The notes: generated from the letters alone by a model not told the origin. 64,000 bases of DNA from Cupriavidus taiwanensis (GCF_900249755.1 NZ_LT976854.1:1960927-2024926), one strand, 5' to 3'. Counted from the first letter of the stretch, positions 52,319 through 61,753 are shown. Made by a program: numbers and translations.

Positions 52319-53689
52319 CTAGAGTTTGAGCGGACGCGGGCAGATCACCGACACCGCCGCGGTATTGCCGACCACCAGGATCAGCGTGCGCAGCATGTCG
52401 CAGACCGGGTCCACGGCCAGGAAGAGAATGAAGGCCGCCTCGAACGGCAGGCCCAGGTAGGCGCAGGTCATGCCCACCAGCGATACGATCACCAGCCCGG
52501 TCATGCCGGCCGAGGCAAAACCCGCCAGCACCGACGCCAGCAGCACCGTGGCGATATCCAGCAGCCCCAGCGGATGCCCGTACAGCTGTGCGATAAAGAG
52601 CGTGGCGCAGACGTAGTACACCATCGGCCCGACGCGCAGCAGCGAGATCGCCAGCGGCACCAGCAGCTCCACCCGCACGCGCGCGAAGCCGAGCCGGTCC
52701 ACCAGGCACTCGATCATGCTGGGCATGCACGCCGCGCTGTTGCGCGTCGCCAGCGCCAGCGCGAACGGGGAGCGCAGCGCGTCCAGCGTGGCGCCCAGGC
52801 TCTGGCCGGAGCGCTTCCACAGCACCACCACCGCCAGCGCCAGCAGCAGCACCGACGCGACGAAGAACGCCAGCACGAACTGCATCATGGCGTGCAGCGG
52901 CTCCAGCCCGGACTTGCCCAGCTGCGCCGCGCTCATGCAGAACAGGATCAGCGGCAGCGGGTAGCTGAGCCAGTGCATCAGCTTCTGGCAGGCGTGGTAG
53001 ACCGTCTCCAGCGACAGGCTCAGCCCGATCGAGATGCGCTCGGGCACGCGCCCCACGGCCAGCCCGAACATCAGCGCGAACACCAGCGCCTTGAGCGCAT
53101 CGCCATTGGCCAGCGCGGCGAAGATGTTGGTCGGGATCAGGCTGGTCAGCACCTCGGACAGGCTCAGCGATTTCTCCGGGATATCCTCGCCGTACAGGTT
53201 CATCACCGTGTCGCCCGACCTGGCATCGTTGCCGACCATCGCGCCAAAGGTCTGCATGGTGGCCTCGGACAGCTCGCTGCCCGGGCGCATCGCCACCAGC
53301 ACCAGCGCCGACACCAGCGCCACCAGCAGCGACGCGCCGGCGAACACCGCCACCACGCGGATCATCAGGCGCGAGGCGCCGCCGTCGCGGAACAGCCGCT
53401 GCAGGCTGAAGATCACCGCCGACACCATGAACGGCAGCGTGGTCATCTTGAGCAGGTCCACGTAGATGTCGCCGACCACGCCCAGGTGCCGCGCCAGCCC
53501 GGGCCACAGCAGCCCGGTGGCGCCGCCCAGCACCAGGCTGCCGATCACCACCCACGGGTTGAGCGCGATGGCGTAGAGCCTGGCCGCGTCCAGCTTCAGC
53601 GGCGGCGTGCGCGGTGCCCGGGCTGCGCCCGGCCTGGTCGCGGGCTCGGTTGCGGGCTTGATTGCGGGCTTGATTGCGGGCGTGCTCAT
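52319..53689 (-). CDS. Dicarboxylate/amino-acid:cation symporter (DAACS family), T6SS-linked
   Basis: The 456-residue paralogue of the symporter at 50142 has an N-terminal Pro/Ala-rich extension of about 35 residues, then IYVDLLKMTTLPFMVSAVIFSLQRL, LIPTNIFAALANGDALKALVFALMFG, RNSAACMPSMIECL in place of SSSAATLP, and FLAVDPVCDMLRTLILVVGN. The ATG overlaps the binding-protein stop. The altered hairpin motifs in both symporters suggest a substrate other than plain glutamate. Confidence 0.87.
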   Translation of the reverse strand: MSTPAIKPAIKPATEPATRPGAARAPRTPPLKLDAARLYAIALNPWVVIGSLVLGGATGLLWPGLARHLGVVGDIYVDLLKMTTLPFMVSAVIFSLQRLFRDGGASRLMIRVVAVFAGASLLVALVSALVLVAMRPGSELSEATMQTFGAMVGNDARSGDTVMNLYGEDIPEKSLSLSEVLTSLIPTNIFAALANGDALKALVFALMFGLAVGRVPERISIGLSLSLETVYHACQKLMHWLSYPLPLILFCMSAAQLGKSGLEPLHAMMQFVLAFFVASVLLLALAVVVLWKRSGQSLGATLDALRSPFALALATRNSAACMPSMIECLVDRLGFARVRVELLVPLAISLLRVGPMVYYVCATLFIAQLYGHPLGLLDIATVLLASVLAGFASAGMTGLVIVSLVGMTCAYLGLPFEAAFILFLAVDPVCDMLRTLILVVGNTAAVSVICPRPLKL

Positions 53690-54657
53690 CGCGCGGCCGC
53701 CTGCAGCACGTCAGCGACCTCGAGCCGTCTGGGCCGCTCGGCGAGGAACTGGTTGACGAAGCCCAGCAGCGCCGGCGCCGAGACATTGACGGCGATGCCC
53801 AGCGTGTCCTCCAGGTCCTGCAGCGTCACCACGCGCAGCCGCAGTGCCGCGGTCGGGTCCGCCTTGAGCACGCGCTTGACCTCGAACTCGTCGCGGTAGA
53901 CCGCGGCGACGCGGCCGTCGTTGAGCGCCTTCAGCGCTTCGTCCCAGGTGGGATAGGCGGTCACATAGGCCTTGGGAAAATTGTTCACCACGTACTCCGA
54001 GTAAGACGAATTGCCGACCACGCCGATCGAGCTGTCATAGCCGCGGATCACCTCCGGCACCGGCCGGCCGCGCGCCATCTGCGCGAACCTGACGCGGTTG
54101 AGCAGCAGCGCGCGATTGAGCCGCAGGTAAGGAATGCTGAAGCTGATGATCTGCATGCGCGGCAGCGTGCGCGACAGCTTGCTGATGGCCACGTCGGCCT
54201 GCCCCTGCGCCAGCAGCCGCACCACGCCGTCGAAGGTGGTGGCGTCGCGGTTGAAGCGCACCCGCACGTTGAGCTTCTGCGCCAGCTCGCGGGCGAGGTC
54301 GATGTCGAGGCCGCTCAGCTCGCCATTGCGCTGCTGGAAGAACGGCGGCTGGTCCACCTTCAGCACCGCCACCACCAGCTCGCCGCGGCTGACGATGCGG
54401 GCGAATTCCGGCGCCATCAGCCGTCCGTCCGGCATCAGCACGAGCCCGTTCGGCGTGGCGACGGGTGCCGGCGCGGGCGCGCTGTCGGGCGCGGGCGCCG
54501 GCGATGGCAGGTAGTTGCCCTGCGCATGGCCGGCGAGCGGCAGCAGCAGCGCCGCGCCCGCGAGGGCGCGCGCCAGCCAGCGCCATGCGCGCGCGGCGCC
54601 ACGGCGGGAAAGACAGGCAGGATTCAAAAGCATGGCTTTGCGTAGGTCATGTTTCAT
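53686..54657 (-). CDS. Periplasmic amino-acid-binding protein (SBP family 3), T6SS-linked
   Basis: The 323-residue protein has a signal peptide (about 22-45, ending GHAQG), a Pro/Ala linker, then a family 3 solute-binding fold: RIVSRGELVVAVLKVDQPPFF, GLDIDLARELAQKLNVRVRFN, ADVAISKLSRTLPRMQIISFSIPYL and VAAVYRDEFEVKRVL. No ABC permease or ATPase is nearby, which is odd; it may serve the symporters or act as a sensor. It is coupled on both sides by ATGA overlaps. Confidence 0.87.
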   Translation of the reverse strand: MKHDLRKAMLLNPACLSRRGAARAWRWLARALAGAALLLPLAGHAQGNYLPSPAPAPDSAPAPAPVATPNGLVLMPDGRLMAPEFARIVSRGELVVAVLKVDQPPFFQQRNGELSGLDIDLARELAQKLNVRVRFNRDATTFDGVVRLLAQGQADVAISKLSRTLPRMQIISFSIPYLRLNRALLLNRVRFAQMARGRPVPEVIRGYDSSIGVVGNSSYSEYVVNNFPKAYVTAYPTWDEALKALNDGRVAAVYRDEFEVKRVLKADPTAALRLRVVTLQDLEDTLGIAVNVSAPALLGFVNQFLAERPRRLEVADVLQAAAR

Positions 54658-54884
54658 GGCGTCGCGGGCGCAGGGGCCGCGGCGGCGAGGCCCGTCGTGG
54701 CGACGGCACCCTGGGTGGCGGGCGCCGCCGCGATTTGCGCCGCAACCTGCGCCGCATCGGGAGCCGGCCGCGCCAGGCGCGTGCCGATCTCCACCCCCAT
54801 CAGGAACAGCAGCGCGCACAGCAGCACCGCACAGGTCACGGCGATGGTCACCATGCGCGGGCTCATCGAAAATACATAGGTCAT
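54654..54884 (-). CDS. Small single-pass membrane protein, T6SS-linked, unknown
   Basis: The 76-residue protein has one hydrophobic segment (about 11-31, VTIAVTCAVLLCALLFLMG) and an Ala/Pro-rich tail (40-76), probably in the periplasm. I do not recognise a family. It lies 19 bases after the PAAR-like gene, and its stop overlaps the binding-protein start. It may hold that binding protein or a symporter at the membrane. Confidence 0.65.
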   Translation of the reverse strand: MTYVFSMSPRMVTIAVTCAVLLCALLFLMGVEIGTRLARPAPDAAQVAAQIAAAPATQGAVATTGLAAAAPAPATP

Positions 54885-54903
54885 GGCTTGCCTTATTTCG
54901 TCG

Positions 54904-55290
54904 TCATGGCGTCATCACGGTGGCTTGCGCCGGCGCGACGACCTGGATCACGCCGCCCCATGCGCACGCCAGCCTGGAGGTGTGCTGCAGCGCCGGCGCG
55001 CCGCCGATCTGCACCGTCGGCGCACCGGGCAGCCATGGTGCCGGCGTCACCGGCACGCACGGCATCGGCGTCAGCACACCCTGCGCCGCCGCGGTGGCCG
55101 CCGCCACCTGCGGGTTGGCCACGCACTGGCACAGGCCGAACGGCGGGATGTTGACCAGCGGCAGGTGGTCCATCACGCTGGCGGCGCCGGTGCCGGCCAG
55201 CACGCGGCCCAGCGGCAGCACCGCCAGCGTGGACGGTGCCAGCCCGAAGCTGCATTGCATGGCCGCGCCGGCGGTGACCTGCAGGGCCAT
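54904..55290 (-). CDS. PAAR-like (DUF4280) T6SS spike-tip protein
   Basis: The 128-residue protein starts MALQVTAGAAMQCSFG and has cysteines at 13, 54, 56, 78 and 109 with VTPAPWLPGAPTVQIGGAPALQHTSRLACAWGGVI, the DUF4280 pattern of PAAR-like cones that sharpen VgrG spikes. It lies 2 bases after the MORN-like gene and two genes after vgrG, as expected for a spike tip. Confidence 0.82.
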   Translation of the reverse strand: MALQVTAGAAMQCSFGLAPSTLAVLPLGRVLAGTGAASVMDHLPLVNIPPFGLCQCVANPQVAAATAAAQGVLTPMPCVPVTPAPWLPGAPTVQIGGAPALQHTSRLACAWGGVIQVVAPAQATVMTP

Positions 55291-55292
55291 GC

Positions 55293-56006
55293 TCAACCCC
55301 TCAGCCAGCGCTCGAGGCGCTGCGCAAAGCCCGCGGGCAGTTCGGTGCCGTCGCCATCGTCGGCCGCTGCCGCCGGTTGCCAGTCTTCGCGCGGCTTGCC
55401 GGCCGCATAACCCCGCGTCGCCGCCACCTCGCCCGCGGCGCCGAAGCGGCGCGCGACCCCGTGCAGCAACCCGGCGCGGTAGGGCAGCGCCTGCACCAGC
55501 GCACCTCCGGCGCCGTACTCGCGGGTCTCGCCGTCGAGGCGGCCGGCGCGGTAGCGGCTGCGGCGCACCACCGCGCCCTCGTGCGCGTAGACCGCCTCGT
55601 CCTCGAGCCGGCCCTGCCGGTAGAGGCAGCGCGCGGTCACGTCGCCGGACGGCGCGTAGCACACGCTCTCGCCCTCGAGCTGTCCGTGGGCGTGCTGCTG
55701 GCGGGCCTGCAGCCTTCCATCGAGATATGTGGTGCTGATGCCGTGCAGCTGGCCGCCGGCGTAGTGGGCCTCGTACTCGACGCTGCCGTCGGCGGCATAG
55801 GCGCGCAGCAGCCCGGACAGCTCGCCGTGCGCGTACTCAGCATCGAGCCGCAGCGAGCCATCCGGATAAAAGCATTCCAGGCGTCCGTGCGGCCGGCCCG
55901 CGCACAGCGGCACGCGCGACACCAGCCGGCCGTCGCCGTCATGGGTCTCGGCCATGGCGGCGGCAGGATCGGCCGGATCGGGCAGCGCGGGATCGGTCAA
56001 AGGCAT
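55293..56006 (-). CDS. MORN-like repeat protein (YwqK-type), T6SS-linked
   Basis: The 237-residue protein contains about seven MORN-like units of the form G-x-L-x-G-x-x-x-x-Y-x-x-x-G-x-L (for example YAHGELSGLLRAYAADGSVEYEAHY and YAGGQLHGISTTYLDGRLQ). YwqK-like MORN proteins act as antitoxin-like or adaptor proteins. It sits between vgrG and the PAAR-like gene, the place of T6SS loading adaptors. Confidence 0.75.
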   Translation of the reverse strand: MPLTDPALPDPADPAAAMAETHDGDGRLVSRVPLCAGRPHGRLECFYPDGSLRLDAEYAHGELSGLLRAYAADGSVEYEAHYAGGQLHGISTTYLDGRLQARQQHAHGQLEGESVCYAPSGDVTARCLYRQGRLEDEAVYAHEGAVVRRSRYRAGRLDGETREYGAGGALVQALPYRAGLLHGVARRFGAAGEVAATRGYAAGKPREDWQPAAAADDGDGTELPAGFAQRLERWLRG

Positions 56007-56018
56007 GGTCGGCTCCGC

Positions 56019-57920
56019 TCAGTTCAGTTTCACCAGGGCGCCCTTGAGTTCGAGCATGCCGCCGCTTTCCACCGTCTGCGCGGCGGACGCCTTCTGCCGC
56101 ACCATCATCGCTTCGTGGCTCAGCGTGGTGCCGGCCTTGCTGCTGAGCGTGGTGCCGGCCTCGCACTGCAGGGACGTGCCGGCCTTGAACGAAATCGATC
56201 CGCCGACCTCGATTACCAGGTTGCCCTGCACCGTGAGCTTGTAGTTGCCGGCGACGTCGTGGCTGAACGCCGCGCCGCTGGTGTGGGTCTCGCCGCCGCC
56301 GGCCTCGACCTGGCGCGTGCCGCTGACCTTGTGGGTCTCGTTGCCGGAGGCCACCTCCAGCGCCAGGTCGCCGGACTTGATGCGATGCGATTCGCCGCCG
56401 GCTTCGACCGTGGTCGACAGCGTGTTTTCCACCGACACCGTCATCGCGCGCTGGGCGCGCAGGTACAGTTCCTCGGCGCCGGCCTTGTCTTCCATGCGCA
56501 GCTCGTTGCCGGCGCTGCCGCCCTTGGACGAACGCGAACGGATCACGCTTTGCGTCTGCATCGCGGGCAGCGGCACCGGCACACCCGACTGCCCGTTGTA
56601 GACGCTGCCGGTCACCAGCGGCCGGTCGGGGTCGCCGTCGACATAGCTGACCACCACCTCCTGGCCCACGCGCGGCAGGAACAGCTGGCCCCAACCTGCG
56701 CCGGCGGCGGCCTGCGCCACGCGGACCCAGCACGAGCTGTCCTGGTTGGCGCCGGGGCTGCGGTCCCAGTGGAACTTCACCTTGATGCGGCCGTGCGCGT
56801 CGGTCCAGATTTCTTCACCGGCGGAGCCCGCCACCGTGGCGGTATGCGTGCCGGCCACCAGCGGCCGGGGCGTGGCGAGCGGCGCGCGGAACGGCACCGA
56901 CAGCGGCAGCACCGCGACCGTATTGCGATAGCTGTCGCCGCTGCAGGCATGCTCGACCGCGCGCACCACGTAGGCGCGGTCCAGCGCCGGGTCGACGTGG
57001 CCGGCCAGCGTGAAGCGGATGCCCGCGGCCAGGTGGCAGCACGCGCTCTCGCCCACGCCGGTGTGGGCCTCGGCCTGCTGCGCGCCGCTGCGCACGGCGG
57101 CCTTGCGGCTGGCGTCGTCGGCGTCGCGGTGCCGGCCCGGGAACACGTACTGCTGCGCCAGGTCTCCCGTGCCCGCCGGCGCGCTGCCCTGCGAAGTGCG
57201 CGCCTGCAGGTAGTCGTAGTCGGCCAGCACCTGCGTGGCCGCGCCGAGCTGCCGCGCCATGCCGAAGGCCAGCATGCGCGCCGCGCCGGCCGGCGGGCGC
57301 GCCATGCCGTCCATCGCCAGGTCGGCGCAGTGCGTGCCAGCCGGATGCGCGGAGGGGCTGTCGGCCAGCACCATGGTGTGCGCGCCGTCGGCAAAGGTGA
57401 AGAAGTAGAAGATGCCCTCTTCCTCCATCAGCCGCGAGATAAAGCTGAACGGGCTTTCGTCGTACTGCACGCAGTATTCGCGCACCGGATAGCGCGTCTC
57501 TGTAAGGCGCGCCTCGAACGCGACGTCGAAGGCCTGCAGCACGCGGCGGATGATCTGCGGCGCGGACAGGTTCTGGTAGATGGCGCGGTCGCGCCCGAGC
57601 GTGAGCAGCCACAGCCGCGGCGCCAGCTCCGCGCTGTAGAAGCCGTGCTGGTGGTCCGCGCCGGTGTGGGCAAAGCGCGTGACGATGCCGTTCAGGTACC
57701 GCGGCGCGCCGTCCGGGTGCCGCAGCGTGATGCTCAGGCGCTGGCCGACGATGCGCCCCGCATCCAGCCCCTTGTCCGACGAACGCATGCGCAGGCTGAA
57801 GCGGAATGGCTCGGAGATCGCCTCGCGCCCGGCGAAGCCGTCCAGCCGCAGCACGTCGCCGCCGAAGGGCGTGGCCAGCGTGGCGAAGTTGCCGGCCTGC
57901 GTGGCCAGTTTCGGGATCAT
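56019..57920 (-). CDS. vgrG: T6SS spike protein VgrG (TssI)
   Basis: The 633-residue protein has the gp27-like N-terminal region (LRLDGFAGREAISEPFRFSL; ESPFSFISRLMEEEGIFYFF), the gp5-type OB segment (RIKVKFHWDR, WGQLFLPRVGQEVVVSYVDGDPDRPLVTGSVYNG) and a C-terminal beta helix ending at about residue 630. There is no extra C-terminal effector domain, so cargo must be carried separately. The ATG follows clpV by three bases. Confidence 0.95.
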   Translation of the reverse strand: MIPKLATQAGNFATLATPFGGDVLRLDGFAGREAISEPFRFSLRMRSSDKGLDAGRIVGQRLSITLRHPDGAPRYLNGIVTRFAHTGADHQHGFYSAELAPRLWLLTLGRDRAIYQNLSAPQIIRRVLQAFDVAFEARLTETRYPVREYCVQYDESPFSFISRLMEEEGIFYFFTFADGAHTMVLADSPSAHPAGTHCADLAMDGMARPPAGAARMLAFGMARQLGAATQVLADYDYLQARTSQGSAPAGTGDLAQQYVFPGRHRDADDASRKAAVRSGAQQAEAHTGVGESACCHLAAGIRFTLAGHVDPALDRAYVVRAVEHACSGDSYRNTVAVLPLSVPFRAPLATPRPLVAGTHTATVAGSAGEEIWTDAHGRIKVKFHWDRSPGANQDSSCWVRVAQAAAGAGWGQLFLPRVGQEVVVSYVDGDPDRPLVTGSVYNGQSGVPVPLPAMQTQSVIRSRSSKGGSAGNELRMEDKAGAEELYLRAQRAMTVSVENTLSTTVEAGGESHRIKSGDLALEVASGNETHKVSGTRQVEAGGGETHTSGAAFSHDVAGNYKLTVQGNLVIEVGGSISFKAGTSLQCEAGTTLSSKAGTTLSHEAMMVRQKASAAQTVESGGMLELKGALVKLN

Positions 57921-57923
57921 GGC

Positions 57924-60623
57924 TCAGCGCCCCTCCTGCGGCAGGAAGCGGAACGCGACGCCGCCGGCCGCATCCAGCGACAGGTGCACGCCGCCGAAGC
58001 GCTCGTCCATCGACAACTGCTCCAGCACGCGGCGCGCCAGCTCCGGCAGCACCGCATGGGTCAGGATGTGGTCGACATTGCGCGCGCCGCTGTCGACCTC
58101 GGTGCAGCGCTGCGTGATGGCGCGCGCCAGCGCCTCGTCCCAGGTGAGCCGTGCGTTGTGGTTGCGCGCGAAGCGCTGCGCCAGCCGGGCCAGTTTCAGG
58201 TCGACGATCTCGCGGATCTGCGCGTCGCCCAGCGGGTAGTACGGCACCAGCACCAGCCGCGCCAGGAACGCCGGGCTGAACTGCCTGAGCAGCGCGGGGC
58301 GCAGCTTCGCCACCAGCGCCTCGGGCGCCGGGCGCCCGCCGCCGCGCACGGCCTCGGTGATCACGTCCTGCGCCGCGTTCGAGGTCAGCAGGATCACCGT
58401 GTTGCGGAAATCGATGGGCACGCCCTCGCCGTCTTCCATCACGCCCTTGTCGAAGACCTGGAAGAACAGCTCCAGCACGTCCGGGTGTGCCTTCTCCATT
58501 TCATCCAGCAGCACCACGCTGTACGGGCGGCGGCGCACCGCCTCGGTCAGCACGCCGCCGCGCCCGTAGCCGACATAGCCCGGCGGCGCGCCCTTCAGCC
58601 CCGAGACGCTGTGGGCCTCCTGGAACTCCGACAGGTTGACGGTGATCATGTTGCGCTCGCCGCCGTAGAGCAGGTCGGCCAGCGCATGCGCGGTCTCGGT
58701 CTTGCCGACCCCGCTGGGGCCGACCAGCAGGAACACGCCGACCGGCTTGCCCGGATCGTCCAGGTCGGCGCGGAAGGTGCGGATGCGGCGCGCAATCGCG
58801 TCGAGCGCCTCGTCCTGGCCCACCACGCGCTCGCCCAGCCGGTCGTGCAGGTACAGCACGGTATGCAGTTCGTCGGCCAGCATGCGCCCGACCGGCACGC
58901 CGGTCCAGCCCGAGATGACTTCGGCGACCGCGGCCGAGTCGACGCAGACCGGCACCATCGGCTCATCGTTCTGCACCGCCTCCAGGCCCTTCTCCAGGCG
59001 CGCGAGCGTGGCGCCGAGCGACGCGGCGCTGTCGGCGCAGTCGTCGCCGTCGTCGCCGTCCTCTTGCGCCCCAGCGCTTTCGCCGTCCTGGTTCTCCAGC
59101 CAGGCCGCGATCTTGCCGCGACACGCCAGGATCTCGGCCACGGCGCGCTGCTCGGTGGCGAGCTTGTCGCTGAGGCGGGCGTGCTGGCTGCGGGCCTCGT
59201 CGCGCGCGCGCGTGACCGCGGCGATCTCGTCGGCGCGCGCGGTGCCGGTGGCGGCCTCATGGCGCAGGATGCGCAGCTGGTTCTCGGCGCTTTCGATGCT
59301 GCGCCCCAGCGCCTCGATGGCCTCGGGCACGCCGCCCTGCGCCGCGGCCACGCGCGCGCAGGCGGTGTCGAGCACGCTGATGGCCTTGTCGGGCAGCTGC
59401 CGTCCCGACACATAGCGGTGCGACAGCCGGACCGCATCGCGCACGGCATCGTCAAGGATCTCCACGCCATGGTGGCGTTCCAGCTGGCGCACCATGCCGC
59501 GCAGCATGTCGATGGCCACGGCCTCGGCCGGCTCGTCCACCTTGACGATCTGGAAGCGGCGCGCCAGCGCGGGGTCGCGCTCGATGTACTTCTTGTATTC
59601 GGCCCAGGTGGTGGCGGCAATGGTGCGCAGCTCGCCGCGCGCCAGCGCGGGCTTGAGCAGGTTGGCGGCATCGCCCTGCCCCTCGCTGCCGCCCGCCCCG
59701 ATCAGCTGGTGGGCTTCGTCGATAAACAGGATCACCGGCGCCGGCGAAGCCGCCACCTCGGCAATGACCGACTTGAGCCGGTTCTCGAACTCGCCCTTCA
59801 CGCCGGCGCCAGCCTGCAGCAGCGCCAGGTCCAGCGAGCGCACCGAAACCTGGCGCAGCGACGGCGGCACCTCGCCGGCGACCACGCGCCGGGCAAAGCC
59901 TTCGACCACCGCGGTCTTGCCCACGCCTGCCTCGCCGGTGAGGATGGGGTTGTTCTGGCGCCGGCGCAGCAGCACGTCGATCAGCTGCCGGATTTCACTG
60001 TCGCGCCCGCGCACGGGATCGATCGCGCCGGCGCGCGCCAGCGCGGTCAGGTCGACGGTGTACTGCTCCAGCGCCGTGGCCTGCCCGCTGCCGGCCACGC
60101 GGTGCGGCATGCCCGGCACGGCGCCTTGCGCGCCGGGCATGGCCGCGCCGGGCGCCGAGGCGCCCAGCAGCGCGGGCAAGGCCTCGCGCAGCGCCGCGCG
60201 CGGAATCGACAGCAACGCCGGCGCCGACTCCAGCAGCATGCCGCGCAGGCTTTCCACTTCCAGCAGCGCCAGCAGCAGCGTGCCGGCACGCACCTGCTGC
60301 TCGCCCAGCAGCATCGAACTGAGCAGCCACGCTTCCTGGAACAGCGGCGAGAAACTGGGCGACAGCACCGGCGTGCGGCCGTTGCCGCGCTTGAAGCCGT
60401 CGACCGCCTTCTGCAGCTGCGCCGCGACCTGCGCCGGCGACAGCGCGAAGTGCGCGAAGATGGCCTGCAGGTCCGCGGCGCCGCCCTCGAGCAATTGCAG
60501 CAGCAGGTGCTCGACGTCGACGCTGTAGTGCGTCTGCCGCACGCACAGCTGCGCGGCCTGCTCCATGGCATGCCGGCATTCCGGATCGAGGCGGCTCAGC
60601 AGCGTGCGGATATCGATGTCCAT
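57924..60623 (-). CDS. clpV: T6SS AAA+ ATPase ClpV (TssH)
   Basis: The 899-residue Clp ATPase disassembles contracted sheaths for reuse. It has an N-terminal sheath-binding domain, a first Walker A (GEAGVGKT, 230-237), a coiled middle domain and a second Walker A (GPSGVGKT, about 600) with the sensor regions of ClpV. I start at the ATG at 60623 (MDIDIRTLLSRL), the ClpV-type N-terminus; the longer frame runs into tssG. Confidence 0.95.
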   Translation of the reverse strand: MDIDIRTLLSRLDPECRHAMEQAAQLCVRQTHYSVDVEHLLLQLLEGGAADLQAIFAHFALSPAQVAAQLQKAVDGFKRGNGRTPVLSPSFSPLFQEAWLLSSMLLGEQQVRAGTLLLALLEVESLRGMLLESAPALLSIPRAALREALPALLGASAPGAAMPGAQGAVPGMPHRVAGSGQATALEQYTVDLTALARAGAIDPVRGRDSEIRQLIDVLLRRRQNNPILTGEAGVGKTAVVEGFARRVVAGEVPPSLRQVSVRSLDLALLQAGAGVKGEFENRLKSVIAEVAASPAPVILFIDEAHQLIGAGGSEGQGDAANLLKPALARGELRTIAATTWAEYKKYIERDPALARRFQIVKVDEPAEAVAIDMLRGMVRQLERHHGVEILDDAVRDAVRLSHRYVSGRQLPDKAISVLDTACARVAAAQGGVPEAIEALGRSIESAENQLRILRHEAATGTARADEIAAVTRARDEARSQHARLSDKLATEQRAVAEILACRGKIAAWLENQDGESAGAQEDGDDGDDCADSAASLGATLARLEKGLEAVQNDEPMVPVCVDSAAVAEVISGWTGVPVGRMLADELHTVLYLHDRLGERVVGQDEALDAIARRIRTFRADLDDPGKPVGVFLLVGPSGVGKTETAHALADLLYGGERNMITVNLSEFQEAHSVSGLKGAPPGYVGYGRGGVLTEAVRRRPYSVVLLDEMEKAHPDVLELFFQVFDKGVMEDGEGVPIDFRNTVILLTSNAAQDVITEAVRGGGRPAPEALVAKLRPALLRQFSPAFLARLVLVPYYPLGDAQIREIVDLKLARLAQRFARNHNARLTWDEALARAITQRCTEVDSGARNVDHILTHAVLPELARRVLEQLSMDERFGGVHLSLDAAGGVAFRFLPQEGR

Positions 60624-60634
60624 GGCCAGGCGTC

Positions 60635-61753
60635 TCAACGAGAGGACAGCGAGTGCGGGCTGCGCGCACCGCCGCGCAACGCCAGCTGGACCGGCGCCGG
60701 CCGGGACTGCCCGCCGCCGGCAAGCCAGGTGGTCCAGCCCAGCCGCGCACCCGGCCCCAGGCGCGCCGGCGCACGCGTGCCGACATGGAGCGCAAGCCGG
60801 ACCGCGAGCGGCTGCGGCGCATAGGCCCGCACCAGCCCCGCGATCAGCGCGTGGTCGTTGCCGCCGGGCAGCAGCGCCTGCAGGCGCGCGGCCGCGGGCA
60901 ACTGCACGTCGAGCCGGATGCCGGCGGCCTGGTCCCACGCGCGCTGCCCCAGCACCGCGCCGCCGCCGAGCGCGGTACCGGCGACGGCCCCGCGTCCGCC
61001 CAGCCGCACCGCGTCGCCTGCCGCGACCGGCAGCCATCCGCCCATGAATTGCGTGCCGCGCACGCGCAACCCGAGCCGGTCCCCGAGCAGCGCCAGCAGG
61101 CCTGCCATCGAACGCGGCGCCGGACCCAGCAAGCCCGCGTGGCGCAGCCACGGCGCCGGCGTGCCGGGTGCAGCGCCGGCAGTCTCATCCGCTACTGCAT
61201 CCGCTGCCGCCCCGCGCTGCAGGCCCAGGTTGCTGAGCGCATCCAGGCAGTCAGCCAGCGGGCCGGTGGCCGGACGCTGGCTGCCCAGTGCCGGGACATG
61301 CTTGCCGCGGCCGCGATACAGGAATGACAGGAAGCGGTGGTTGAAGCTGTCGAGCAGGTCGCCCATCGCCGGGTCGCGCGCGGCGCGGCGCTCGAGCAGC
61401 AACTCGGTATAGGCCAGCGGCAGCGGGCCGCCCGCGCCCGCCAGCGACATCACGGGCGTCGCCAGCATGTAGCGGTGCGCGTCGCGGCCGCCCTCACCGC
61501 CCTCACCGCGCTCACCGCCCTCGCCGGGCCGTTGCAGGCGGCCGATATCGCGCGGCTGGAACGCCAGCGACACCAGCCCGCGCAGGCGCACCGGCTCGCC
61601 CATGCCATGGCCGCGGCCGAGCGGCTGCGCGCCCGGCACGGCACGTTCCAGCAGGCGGATCGCCTGGAACAAATCGAAGCCAGCCGGATTGTCGGCCAGC
61701 TGGTCGATCACAGCAGCTGCTGGCTGCCGGTCATCGCTGGCCATTGCTTCCAT
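60635..61753 (-). CDS. tssG: T6SS baseplate protein TssG
   Basis: The 372-residue protein has the TssG core: NPAGFDLFQAIRLLERAVPG near the start, FNHRFLSFLYRGRGKH, GTQFMGGWLPV and a late GLVRAYAPQPLAVRLALHV. Gly/Glu-rich repeats of GEGGERGEGG around residues 77-90 are an unusual insert. It forms the baseplate wedge with TssE and TssF. It overlaps the end of tssF by about 45 bases; an ATG at 61744 is also possible. Confidence 0.9.
   Translation of the reverse strand: MEAMASDDRQPAAAVIDQLADNPAGFDLFQAIRLLERAVPGAQPLGRGHGMGEPVRLRGLVSLAFQPRDIGRLQRPGEGGERGEGGEGGRDAHRYMLATPVMSLAGAGGPLPLAYTELLLERRAARDPAMGDLLDSFNHRFLSFLYRGRGKHVPALGSQRPATGPLADCLDALSNLGLQRGAAADAVADETAGAAPGTPAPWLRHAGLLGPAPRSMAGLLALLGDRLGLRVRGTQFMGGWLPVAAGDAVRLGGRGAVAGTALGGGAVLGQRAWDQAAGIRLDVQLPAAARLQALLPGGNDHALIAGLVRAYAPQPLAVRLALHVGTRAPARLGPGARLGWTTWLAGGGQSRPAPVQLALRGGARSPHSLSSR

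Noticed and set aside
55377-60824. A 1815-codon open frame on the plus strand across the T6SS region
   Set aside because: It is a GC-bias shadow of vgrG and clpV on the minus strand: low-complexity Ala/Arg/Gly/His composition, no domain, and the minus-strand genes are unambiguous.
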